DNA of 10,535 nt from Candidatus Bathyarchaeota archaeon (GTDB lineage Archaea; Thermoproteota; Bathyarchaeia; TCS64): the NCBI GenBank assembly GCA_013329615.1, contig DUKA01000122.1, positions 1 through 10,535 of the forward strand. Reading direction: 5' to 3'. A program made the position numbers and the translations under genes. The notes below the pieces were generated by a model. The model was not told where the DNA came from. It was given only the letters and a program-made list of their open reading frames with translations, and ran no database searches. Positions within the stretch are counted from its first letter, which is position 1. Each line of letters starts with the position of its first letter. Below, one piece after another: positions 1 through 5,856 of this stretch.

Positions 1-1108
1 AGTCGTACCCGGTGAGCGTGATGGTGCCGAGCGTACCGGTTGTCTGTCCGTCATATTCTCCATCGACGTAGAGCTGCACGCGGTCGTTTGCGGGGTCGAC
101 CACTGCGGCGACGTGGTGCCATGCGCCGTCTAGGACGGGGGTGGTGCTCGTGTACTGGAGGAGGTTGAGGGCGTCGTCCTTGGCGTAAATGCGCACCTCA
201 TCTGTGCTCTGGAGGTTAAGCTGCAGCCGGTTCCAGCCGCCGGTGACGGCCTTGCCCGAGCCGACGATGACCCCGGTCGCGCCGGAGTATCCCTTGACCC
301 ACAACGCGATTGTGAGGGCGCCCGTGGTGGCGATGGCCTTCGTGTAGCCGGTGTCGACGCGCTGGCTGCTCGCGCCGGTGAACTGGAGGCAGCCGCCGTG
401 CTTCCCCGTGCCCCACGTGGGGGAGCCGAGTAGTGAGCCGTGCCCCGCGTCGTCGGAGAGGTCGTACGCCTTCACGCCTGCGCCCTCCTCGAAGCGGTAG
501 CGGCGCGCCGTCACGCCGTGTAGCGGATCGTGCCAGCACCTAACGCGGAACCCAGAGGACGCCGACGTGTGGCGCAGATCCACCTCCGTTTCATAGTGCT
601 CCGCGGGTATCAGCGGCGGGCTTCTCTGCAGGACGGCGTAGTCGTAGTCGATCTGCGCCGAGGCGCCCGCTGTGAAGCTGCGTGCATAGAGCCTGACGTA
701 CTTGACTGTCTTCGCGGCGGTGAGCTGGAGGGTTACCGCCTCGAACTCCGTCGGGGCGTTGGTCCACCCCGTGTCGTCGACGGTTGTGTCCGTGGCCTCG
801 ACGGCTACCCTGTACTGCGGCGTGGTGCCCCTGCCGCGGAGGCGAACCCTGAGGGAGGGATACGTCGAAGTCGAAAGCGCCGCCGCTGAGAGGTCCTTCC
901 TCCACCCGCAGCCATTCGTAGTCCCACCCTCGGTTACCGACATCGTCGCATAGTCCCCCGAAATGTCGTTGGCGTTTTCGAAGCCCTCCGAGGCGGCCGA
1001 CTGGAACTTCGTCCAAAGGGTGCTCCGGAAGCAGTCATCGAGCCACCCGGGCTGTTCGTGCACCTCGACGTGCACCCGCGCCCACTGCGGCTGGGGGGAG
1101 ATGCTCAA
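1..1108 (-). CDS. LamG-domain tail adhesin / receptor-binding protein, C-terminus beyond the left edge
   Basis: The frame is open for 369 codons from a TTG at 1108 to the left edge, with no stop. The TTG follows directly on the TAG of the tape-measure-like gene, and an AGGAGG sits about 9 nt upstream, which is why I choose it; in-frame GTG codons lie slightly downstream. Residues about 40-165 look like a beta-sandwich, possibly carbohydrate-binding, of alternating hydrophobic strands. Residues about 204-369 match the Laminin-G/concanavalin A-like fold: YRFEEG near 205, a GK.GGCLQF.G strand near 235-245, ALTIALWVK near 264-272, WHHVAAVVD at 330-338 and VQLYVDG at 344-350. LamG domains in phage tail proteins usually bind host surface glycans. 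Its place directly after the tape-measure-like gene fits a distal tail or adhesion protein. The fold is well supported; the receptor role is inferred from context. Confidence 0.8.
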   Translation of the reverse strand, partial: MSISPQPQWARVHVEVHEQPGWLDDCFRSTLWTKFQSAASEGFENANDISGDYATMSVTEGGTTNGCGWRKDLSAAALSTSTYPSLRVRLRGRGTTPQYRVAVEATDTTVDDTGWTNAPTEFEAVTLQLTAAKTVKYVRLYARSFTAGASAQIDYDYAVLQRSPPLIPAEHYETEVDLRHTSASSGFRVRCWHDPLHGVTARRYRFEEGAGVKAYDLSDDAGHGSLLGSPTWGTGKHGGCLQFTGASSQRVDTGYTKAIATTGALTIALWVKGYSGATGVIVGSGKAVTGGWNRLQLNLQSTDEVRIYAKDDALNLLQYTSTTPVLDGAWHHVAAVVDPANDRVQLYVDGEYDGQTTGTLGTITLTGYD

Positions 1109-1717
1109 CTAGAACCCCCTCCTGAGCCTCTCGGCTATCCGCGGCCCGAGACCGGAGACGAGTGCGTCCGCGTCCCCGCCGCTTCCCTCGAAGCTGACGT
1201 AGATTGGGCCGTAGCTCACCCTGTTCGCGGGGACGACGTACTCCCCCCTGTGCAGCAGGTAAACGCCGGTCTCGCCGACGCTGCCCCCCTCCTGCATCGA
1301 GCGCAGGCTCTGGTATACGAGTGTACCCGCCGCGATGGCGAGGGGGATGAGGTACAGGTTACCCGAGAGCGCGCTCAGAGTCGCCTGAGCAGCCGACGCC
1401 GCGGCAGTCGAATCCCTAAGCCGCGCCATCACGCGGCTCAGGCTCGATGCGGCGCCGACCATACCGATCAACGCGCGTAGAGCCGACTCCGGGTTAAGGG
1501 AGGCCAACGCACGTGTCAGGTTCTCGACACCCAGCCTAACGCTGTTCACCGTGTGCAGCCCGCTCGACAGCAGGGGTAATGCTTGCGCCCCTGTGGCCTG
1601 AAGCCCGCTCAGCGACTCCCTCGCCGACTCCGCCCCCGAAGCCGCGGACTCGGCCGCCGCCTTCGCGACGTCGAGGCCAGTGACCTGAACCCTGTAGATG
1701 AGTGTGCGCTCGCTCAT
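1109..1717 (-). CDS. Short tape-measure-like tail protein
   Basis: This 202-residue protein starts at an ATG that overlaps the stop of the gp10-like gene (ATGA). Residues 15-115 are Ala/Ser-rich and predicted helical with heptad-like spacing, as in tape measures. Residues about 119-136 form one hydrophobic segment (NLYLIPLAIAAGTLVY) that could span a membrane. The C-terminal part contains GGSVGETGVYLLHRGEYVVP (144-163), a glycine/HRGE-type segment often seen near the end of phage tape measures. Such proteins set tail length and help DNA cross the cell envelope. Position agrees: it follows the chaperone pair and gp10-like gene and precedes the tail-tip adhesin. It is unusually short for the family, where many hundreds of residues are common. 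It could also be a tape-measure fragment or another tail-core protein with the same C-terminal motif. Confidence 0.7.
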   Translation of the reverse strand: MSERTLIYRVQVTGLDVAKAAAESAASGAESARESLSGLQATGAQALPLLSSGLHTVNSVRLGVENLTRALASLNPESALRALIGMVGAASSLSRVMARLRDSTAAASAAQATLSALSGNLYLIPLAIAAGTLVYQSLRSMQEGGSVGETGVYLLHRGEYVVPANRVSYGPIYVSFEGSGGDADALVSGLGPRIAERLRRGF

Positions 1718-2076
1718 GGCTCGACCCCCTCGAGTACCGCATGTGCGACGGTGTCGGATTCGATGAGTATGGCTTGTGTGATGAATGGGCGGGGTGGCCT
1801 CGTGCTCGTGCCGTCGTGGACGGCGGCCGCGTAGTCAATGACTCGCCCCGTCCGCGGGTTGGTGTGACCGTTTCCTCCTGCCACGAGGGACGCCTCAAGC
1901 GGCCCAGCCCTTTCGACGCGTATGCTGCTCGCCAGTGCCCCAGTGTCCATGGGGCAGAGTGTCCGAGCCAGGGCAACCACGCCATCGAGCCCAAGCGCGG
2001 CGTGCGCCGCCTCGCTGATCCGTTCTGGCAGCGCCCCAAGCGCCTCCGGTAGTTCCTCGATCCCCAGCGTCCTCAC
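1714..2076 (-). CDS. HK97 gp10-like neck / tail-completion protein
   Basis: The 120-residue protein starts at a GTG that overlaps the TGA closing the chaperone extension (GTGA), and its own stop overlaps the next ATG. Diagnostic segments are LCPMDTGALASSIRVE at 40-55 and IDYAAAVHDGTSTRPPRPFI at 80-99. This pattern (a 'P.dTG.L..S' strand followed by a 'YA..vE/HdGt....ppRPFi' loop) is typical of HK97 gp10-like proteins (Pfam PF04883 type), small proteins at the head-tail interface or tail terminus. Length is normal for the family. The odd feature is position: gp10-like genes usually lie before the tail tube gene, whereas here it follows the chaperones. The family call is good; the exact structural site in the virion is inferred. 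Confidence 0.78.
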   Translation of the reverse strand: MRTLGIEELPEALGALPERISEAAHAALGLDGVVALARTLCPMDTGALASSIRVERAGPLEASLVAGGNGHTNPRTGRVIDYAAAVHDGTSTRPPRPFITQAILIESDTVAHAVLEGVEP

Positions 2077-2557
2077 GCCTTCATCCTCCTCAGCCCATCC
2101 TCAAGCTCACGACTCCGCGCGTCGGTGACTGCCCCGAGGTACACCCCGAGGCGCGCGACGAAGGCCGCCGGCTGTGCCTGGAGCTCACCCCAGGTCCAGC
2201 CCGTCGCGGCACAAATCGCCGCGTCCTCAGCTTCCGCCGAGGGCCGCCCGCGCTTCACTGCCTCCACTATTTTTTTCTCGCCTCCACCCCCACGCCGTTC
2301 AGCCCATGCGTGTGGGCTATCATCTCCTCGACGAGCTCCGGCGGGCGTATCCCACGCATCGCCTCGACGGTGACGGGCAGAGGCTTCCCCGCCTCGTCCA
2401 CGAGGTCCCACTCGACCACCGTGGCGGCGAGCATCAGGTCGTTTAGCACCCAGGGGTCGACGTCAGGCTGGAGCTCCCCGGTGGGTGCGCGCCTCCAGCT
2501 CGTCGCGCTTCGGAGCGCCTGCTGCTTCTCCCCGTATGTCCACTGGCGGAAGACCAC
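2073..2557 (-). CDS. Tail assembly chaperone, frameshifted (GT-like) fusion product
   Basis: If ribosomes slip back one base on the seven A residues (2276-2270, minus strand), the 96-residue chaperone continues with ATA GTG GAG and so on for 65 more residues, ending at the TGA at 2073-2075, for about 161 residues in total. The extension holds ATGWTWGELQAQPAAFVARL followed by YLGAV and a charged C-terminus (RSRELEDGLRRMKA). It is compact and helical, and codes cleanly only downstream of the slip point; the same frame upstream of 2276 gives low-complexity Arg/Gly-rich sequence. In lambda the GT extension binds the tube protein while the G part binds the tape measure. An independent start at the GTG at 2267-2265 is an alternative, with GGAGG about 12 nt upstream. 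A homopolymer miscount in the assembly would also produce this picture. Confidence 0.72.
2225..2242 (-). other. Candidate mRNA hairpin downstream of the frameshift site
   Basis: On the minus strand CCTCGGC-GGAA-GCTGAGG can form a 7-bp stem (one G-U pair) closed by a GNRA-type GGAA tetraloop. It begins 27 nt after the slippery heptamer, farther than the usual 5-9 nt for a frameshift stimulator. A second stem, CGCGGC...GCCGCG with a 7-nt loop, follows at 2205-2223. In a GC-rich genome such stems arise by chance, so a role in frameshifting is tentative. Confidence 0.35.
2267..2557 (-). CDS. Tail assembly chaperone, short (G-like) product
   Basis: The 96-residue protein starts at GTG 2557, 22 nt after the tail tube stop. 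The upstream in-frame part offers no ATG, GTG or TTG, but the similarity-like segment EAEIRGHR before the GTG leaves open a rarer start such as ATC at 2572. The protein is small, acidic and helical, with WTYGEKQQALRSAT near the start and VLNDLMLAATV at 37-47. It ends in ARKK just before a UAG stop. It lies exactly between tail tube and tape-measure genes, where siphophages encode the G/GT chaperones that bind the tape measure and recruit tube subunits. The last three sense codons (AGA AAA AAA) carry the slippery heptamer, so a fraction of ribosomes should continue into the -1 frame. The call rests on position, size and frameshift signal more than on sequence motifs. Confidence 0.75.
   Translation of the reverse strand: MVFRQWTYGEKQQALRSATSWRRAPTGELQPDVDPWVLNDLMLAATVVEWDLVDEAGKPLPVTVEAMRGIRPPELVEEMIAHTHGLNGVGVEARKK
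2270..2276 (-). promoter_or_regulatory. Programmed -1 ribosomal frameshift site (A AAA AAA)
   Basis: Seven consecutive A residues on the minus strand are phased as the third base of an AGA codon followed by AAA AAA, the X XXY YYZ arrangement of -1 slippery heptamers. The next codon is the UAG stop of the short chaperone. The purine-rich GGGGGTGGAGG begins about 15 nt upstream of the run; such Shine-Dalgarno-like elements can promote -1 slippage in bacterial cases. The frame relationship (-1), location between tube and tape-measure genes, and a sensible extension downstream match the conserved tail-chaperone frameshift of tailed phages. Confidence 0.75.
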
Positions 2558-2579
2558 CCTGTGCCCCCGGATCTCTGCC

Positions 2580-3458
2580 TCACCAGCCGTTTGTCAGCCA
2601 CCTCCCCTCGAAGCCGACGCGGCACGCGACGAGGTCCTCCGGCTTCACCACCGGGTCCATCTGCGCCACCTTCCCCTTGTTCAGCTTCAGCCACCGCCCA
2701 TCGGGCAGCACCAGCTTCAGGTATAACTCCGTCTGATCCACGAGGTAGTCGAGCCAACCCGTGTCCTGCAGGTTCATAGTCAGCCGAGCGGAGCAGGTTT
2801 GCCCCATCTCCTCGAGGGCGGCGAGCTGCTTCGAGCCGGAGGAGTTGAAGACGTAGACTGGGTGGAGGCCGTTGCCTGCCTTGAACTCGTAGTCGGTCAC
2901 GCACGGCACCGTCGTCCACGCCGAGTCGTCGGCGCTTACCTGCACATAGCTGTCCTTCCACTCCCACGGGTCACCGGGAGAGGCGCCGTAGCCGTGTATG
3001 GTGGAGGTCTTCGAGTCGTACAGCTTCCCTACGAGGTCGGCCGTCCACTTGATAGGCTCCCCCATGCCGCAGCGCACCGTGAGGACATCCAACTTCAGCC
3101 CCGTCCAGTAGAGGTAAACCGCGTTTCCCGAGTCCCTGTACAGCTTGGCCTCGGCGAACCAGTTCTCGTGGTCGTTCAGCCAGCCGTCCTGCGCGTACTG
3201 GCCCAGCGTCCCCTGCACCCATGTAAGCCTGAGACCCACCGTCTCCTTGCCCCTGAGCAGCGCCAGCGGCGCAGGCGTGGAGGCGTCGCGGAGCGCCCAG
3301 AGGCGCTGCAACTCCGGGTCGTAACGCGGAGCTATCTCCGTCACGTGCCCGACCCTGTACAGGGTCGTCGGCGTCGAGCCCGGGCTCCCCCCGTAGCTGG
3401 ACTCCGAGTAGTTCTTGTACCCGAATTCTATCAGGTCTCCACCCTTGTAGTTCACCAT
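2580..3458 (-). CDS. Major tail tube protein with two tandem tube-type domains
   Basis: The 292-residue protein starts at ATG 3458, 6 nt after the neck gene stop. It reads as two beta-rich halves. In residues about 33-146 an early strand (RVGHVTEIAPRYDPELQRLWALRD) is followed by LRGKETVGLRLTW and VYLYWTG. In residues about 170-292, YVFNSSGSKQLAALEEMGQ is followed by SARLTMNLQDTGWLDYL, LYLKLVLPDGRWLKLNKGKV and RVGFEGRWL. The 'repeat of strand, Leu-rich connector, long hairpin' in each half matches duplicated tail tube proteins of siphoviruses (PF18906-like), which polymerise into the hollow tail. Length suits the duplicated form. The genes on both sides (neck proteins upstream, chaperones downstream) agree with this. 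The family is assigned by pattern and synteny, so a related minor tail protein remains possible. Confidence 0.75.
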   Translation of the reverse strand: MVNYKGGDLIEFGYKNYSESSYGGSPGSTPTTLYRVGHVTEIAPRYDPELQRLWALRDASTPAPLALLRGKETVGLRLTWVQGTLGQYAQDGWLNDHENWFAEAKLYRDSGNAVYLYWTGLKLDVLTVRCGMGEPIKWTADLVGKLYDSKTSTIHGYGASPGDPWEWKDSYVQVSADDSAWTTVPCVTDYEFKAGNGLHPVYVFNSSGSKQLAALEEMGQTCSARLTMNLQDTGWLDYLVDQTELYLKLVLPDGRWLKLNKGKVAQMDPVVKPEDLVACRVGFEGRWLTNGW

Positions 3459-3464
3459 TCAACT

Positions 3465-3857
3465 TCACCCGTACCAGATTACCCCCGCTCTGACCCGGCT
3501 CCTGTAGACGGGCGGCTCCCCGGCCTCGTCGAGGTCGGCCCAGTCGCTGACGTCCGCCCACTCGGCCCCCTCGGGCGCGTAGCCGTGTAGCACCCTGTCG
3601 ACCTCCCTCATCATCGCGAATCTCCGCGCCTGGTCGCCGCGGCTCCAGACGTCGATGGCGTATGTCGCCCGGAATCGGCGTGGCGCCGGCGCCGCGTCGC
3701 TCAGCCCTATGGGCTCGGGGCGCGTCGCCAAGTGGTTGACGGTCACCTGAGGCGTCTCCTCGCGCCCGTCGTACCACTCCCCCGTGAAGAGGGGGCGGAA
3801 GTCGAGCGCCCAATGCCCCCCGAGCAGGGCTATGATGGCGGCCTTCGGGTCCGTCAG
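3465..3857 (-). CDS. Neck / tail-completion-like protein, probable CTG start
   Basis: The frame is open back to a stop at 3894-3896. A GTG at 3746 would give only 93 residues, but the coding-looking N-terminal part TDPKAAIIALLGGHWALDF lies upstream of it. The best start is CTG 3857: it overlaps the previous gene's stop (CTGA) and has GAGGAGG about 5 nt ahead, giving 130 residues. The protein goes on with a short aromatic strand (FTGEWYDGREETPQVTVNH), a LRR-free alpha/beta core with YAIDVWSRGDQARRFAMMREV near 85-105 and ends in VRAGVIWYG. Small proteins with this 'D...AII.LL...W....P....W........P.VTV' beginning sit between the connector and the tube gene in archaeal and bacterial siphoviruses and act at the head-tail joint. 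The start codon is inferred; function comes from position and general pattern. Confidence 0.62.
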   Translation of the reverse strand: MTDPKAAIIALLGGHWALDFRPLFTGEWYDGREETPQVTVNHLATRPEPIGLSDAAPAPRRFRATYAIDVWSRGDQARRFAMMREVDRVLHGYAPEGAEWADVSDWADLDEAGEPPVYRSRVRAGVIWYG

Positions 3858-4234
3858 CTCCCCCTCCTCACCGCCTCCGCCGAGGCGTACGCTCTATTCC
3901 TCGTGACCGCGCCTACCGTCCACGTGGCGCCGTGTGCCTCCACGGTGTCCCCCTCCTCGACGGGCGACCAGAGGGGGAGGTAGAGGAGCAGCTTCCCGCC
4001 CCGCCTCTCACCGGAGGGGCCTCGCCTTGTGTCACCCTCCTCCTCAACGAAACCTTGTAGCTCCGCGGAAGATTCGGAGTAGCGCGGGTTCCCGTAGGCG
4101 TCCCGCCCCGAGACGCGCCTCATATTCAGCGTGAACCCCTCACCGCGCCGTGCGACCAGGTTCCCGAATCGGATGGCGAGCGCCCCCGGAGAGGAGAGTG
4201 TAAAGCCCGAACCGAACTGCCCGTACGCGAACAT
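3854..4234 (-). CDS. Head-closure / head-tail connector-like protein
   Basis: The 126-residue protein starts at an ATG 1 nt after the stop of the beta-helix gene and ends overlapping the proposed neck gene start. It contains FTLNMRRVSGRDAYGNPRY (34-52), a strand GFVEEEG (61-67), a polar loop GPSGERRGG, then LLLYLPLWSPVEEGDTVEAHG (82-102) and a final ATWTVGAV strand. A small beta-barrel with 'D.yGn p...' followed by 'GE..gg.l.lylp....v.eGD.v...G..w.V' is the usual pattern of head-closure or stopper proteins that seal the portal exit and receive the tail. Its place first in the neck-tail order agrees. An alternative is a minor structural protein of the same fold. Confidence 0.66.
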   Translation of the reverse strand: MFAYGQFGSGFTLSSPGALAIRFGNLVARRGEGFTLNMRRVSGRDAYGNPRYSESSAELQGFVEEEGDTRRGPSGERRGGKLLLYLPLWSPVEEGDTVEAHGATWTVGAVTRNRAYASAEAVRRGS

Positions 4235-4235
4235 G

Positions 4236-5762
4236 TCAGGCCACCACGTTGTGCTCGACGACGTTGCCTGTGCCGTCGTCCTGTATCGCGCCGAGGCTCG
4301 ACCCCGCGTAGACCGTGAGCTGGTTGCCCGTGACTATGCACTTGTTCGAGGTCGAGGCGAGATGCACCGCGTACTTGTCGCAGTTGTCGACCCTGTTGCC
4401 GACGACGGCAACCCGGTCGCCAAGCACGGCGATCCCCGAGTAGGTCTCCGTGTCGCCGGCGTCGCAGTCGACGATAGTGTTGCCGGTGACCGTCGAGTCC
4501 CTGCCGTTGATCTGCGCGAACTTGAGGCCGTGCTTCGCAACGTGGCGTATCGTGTTCCCAGTGATCGAGAGGTAGGCGCCGCTCTCGACGTGGACGCCGT
4601 CCCCCGCGCAGTTCTCGACGAGGTTTCCCGAGACGACGCCGACGCTGCACTCGTGCTCAACGTGTATGCCCTCGTTCGTCATGTCGCTTAGGTCCAAGGC
4701 ACCAGTGATCAGGTTCCCAGAGACGATGAAGCGGTCCACGTCGTAGAGCTCGACGCCGTCGTATCTGCTGTCCTGTATGACGTTGCCGACTATGTCGACG
4801 CCGGAGCCGCCCTGCGCCGCTATCCCCTGGTAGTTATTTGCGAGGACGTTGCCCACGATGAGGGCGCTGCCCGTCGCGTATGTGGAGTAGCCGAACTGTA
4901 CGCCGTTCCAGTAGACCTGATCGTGGCAATAGTTGCCCAATATGGTGATCCGGTCGCAGCTCGGCTCCGCGTTTACGCCGTCGTATCCGTTGTCCCAGCA
5001 CTCGCACAACTCGACACGGTGGCCTTCCCCACCGAGGCAGACGCCATGCGCGACCGCCGACCGCACCCAGAGGTGGTCAAGCAGCACGCCCTCGCAGCCG
5101 TCGCTAACGCGAACACCGTCCCCCTGATGCTCGGAGGGGTAGTAGCCCGTGCGCCCGAACTCTTGGTTGAGTCTGTTGCCGTCGACTTGGAGGTTGGTTA
5201 CGCGTACACGCGTTGAGGCACCGGTGATCCATACGGCGGAGTGGCACGTGTAGGCCCTCGCGCCGTCGGCGACCGAGTAGCCGTTCACGAGGACGCCCTC
5301 CATGGTCAGCGTGTCGCCGTCGATCGACTCGACGCGGCACACCTCGAAGCCCGAGGAGTCGGTGACGCAGAGATGCTGCCCAACACTGAATGCGGAGCCG
5401 TCCGAGACCACGATCATCCTCTGGCCGGCCGTCGCGTCTACCGTGAGCGCCTTCTCCACCTTGTCCGAGACGCGCAACACCGTCCCGGGGCCCATGCCCC
5501 GCATGGTGACGCCCTCCACGCTGTTGAGCACAATGGCCCGCGTGAGCGTGTAGTTCCCCTCGGCTACGAGCACCTCGCCGCCGCCCGCCCCCAGGGCGTC
5601 GACAGCCTCCTGAATCGTCGAGTAGTCGCCCTTCCCCGAGGCGTCGACGATAAGCGTGGTCGCCTTCCCCGCGTAGTTTTCGGCGAGGTCGTTCCAGTCG
5701 AGGTAGCCCACCGGTGTGGGTGGGTAGGGCTTAGTGAGCGGCGTTGGCGACGCCTCCCCCAA
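4236..5762 (-). CDS. Right-handed parallel beta-helix protein, probable viral spike or fibre
   Basis: This open frame of 508 residues starts at TTG 5762, the first codon after an in-frame TGA; a GTG at 5711 is a possible later start. Residues 36-72 (LIVDASGKGDYSTIQEAVDA then GGEVLVAEGNYTL) are the classic opening of pectate-lyase-3-like beta-helices. Residues about 114-156 look like a small inserted barrel (VSDGSAFSVGQHLCVTD, DGDTLTMEG). From about 175 to the end there are repeated rungs of the form 'v.GN.i..c...GI.v', such as ILGNYCHD, IVGNVLANN, VSGNLITG, VSGNLVENC, ITGNTIRH, VTGNTIVDC and VVGNRVDNC. Viral beta-helices are commonly trimeric spikes that bind or degrade surface polysaccharide. 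No obvious catalytic set is visible, and no signal peptide. Being first in the neck operon suggests a head-side fibre or relocated tail spike; role inferred. Confidence 0.75.
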   Translation of the reverse strand: MGEASPTPLTKPYPPTPVGYLDWNDLAENYAGKATTLIVDASGKGDYSTIQEAVDALGAGGGEVLVAEGNYTLTRAIVLNSVEGVTMRGMGPGTVLRVSDKVEKALTVDATAGQRMIVVSDGSAFSVGQHLCVTDSSGFEVCRVESIDGDTLTMEGVLVNGYSVADGARAYTCHSAVWITGASTRVRVTNLQVDGNRLNQEFGRTGYYPSEHQGDGVRVSDGCEGVLLDHLWVRSAVAHGVCLGGEGHRVELCECWDNGYDGVNAEPSCDRITILGNYCHDQVYWNGVQFGYSTYATGSALIVGNVLANNYQGIAAQGGSGVDIVGNVIQDSRYDGVELYDVDRFIVSGNLITGALDLSDMTNEGIHVEHECSVGVVSGNLVENCAGDGVHVESGAYLSITGNTIRHVAKHGLKFAQINGRDSTVTGNTIVDCDAGDTETYSGIAVLGDRVAVVGNRVDNCDKYAVHLASTSNKCIVTGNQLTVYAGSSLGAIQDDGTGNVVEHNVVA

Positions 5763-5856
5763 TCATACTCATACACTATCAAATACCACTTTTCTAGAGA
5801 CACTTATAACATATTTTTTTACATGCCATATTATAGTGTGCAGTATATTATATTCA
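5763..5856 (-). promoter_or_regulatory. AT-rich intergenic island with candidate promoter for the viral operon
   Basis: These 94 bp are markedly AT-rich compared with the GC-rich genes on both sides. On the minus strand the stretch AAAAAAATATGTTATAAG (5820-5803) offers TATA-box-like sequence 40-58 bp before the TTG of the beta-helix gene, a plausible archaeal promoter distance with a short leader. A 7-bp inverted repeat, ACACTAT (5773-5779) and ATAGTGT (5833-5839), flanks it and could bind a regulator. No T-run terminator for the kinase is present on the minus strand. The promoter is inferred from composition and position only. Confidence 0.42.

Noticed and set aside
591..1016. 141-codon minus-strand ORF beginning with ATG inside the adhesin region
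   Set aside because: It is a different frame of the same strand; the frame starting at TTG 1108 is open to the edge and encodes an obvious LamG domain.
2270..2276. T7 run as a terminator
   Set aside because: It lies inside a minus-strand gene as A residues, where its phase fits a slippery heptamer.
2799..3590. 263-codon plus-strand ORF opposite the tail tube gene
   Set aside because: It is an antisense shadow in GC-rich DNA: Arg/Val/Pro/Leu-rich with no motif, while the minus-strand frame has a coherent tube protein in operon context.
2971..3813. 280-codon minus-strand ORF overlapping the tube and neck genes
   Set aside because: It is an Arg/Gly-rich out-of-frame shadow without a motif, overlapping two better supported genes.
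5814..5820. T7 run as terminator of the kinase gene
   Set aside because: The T-run is on the plus strand; the kinase is read on the minus strand, where it is an A-run. No plus-strand gene ends here.
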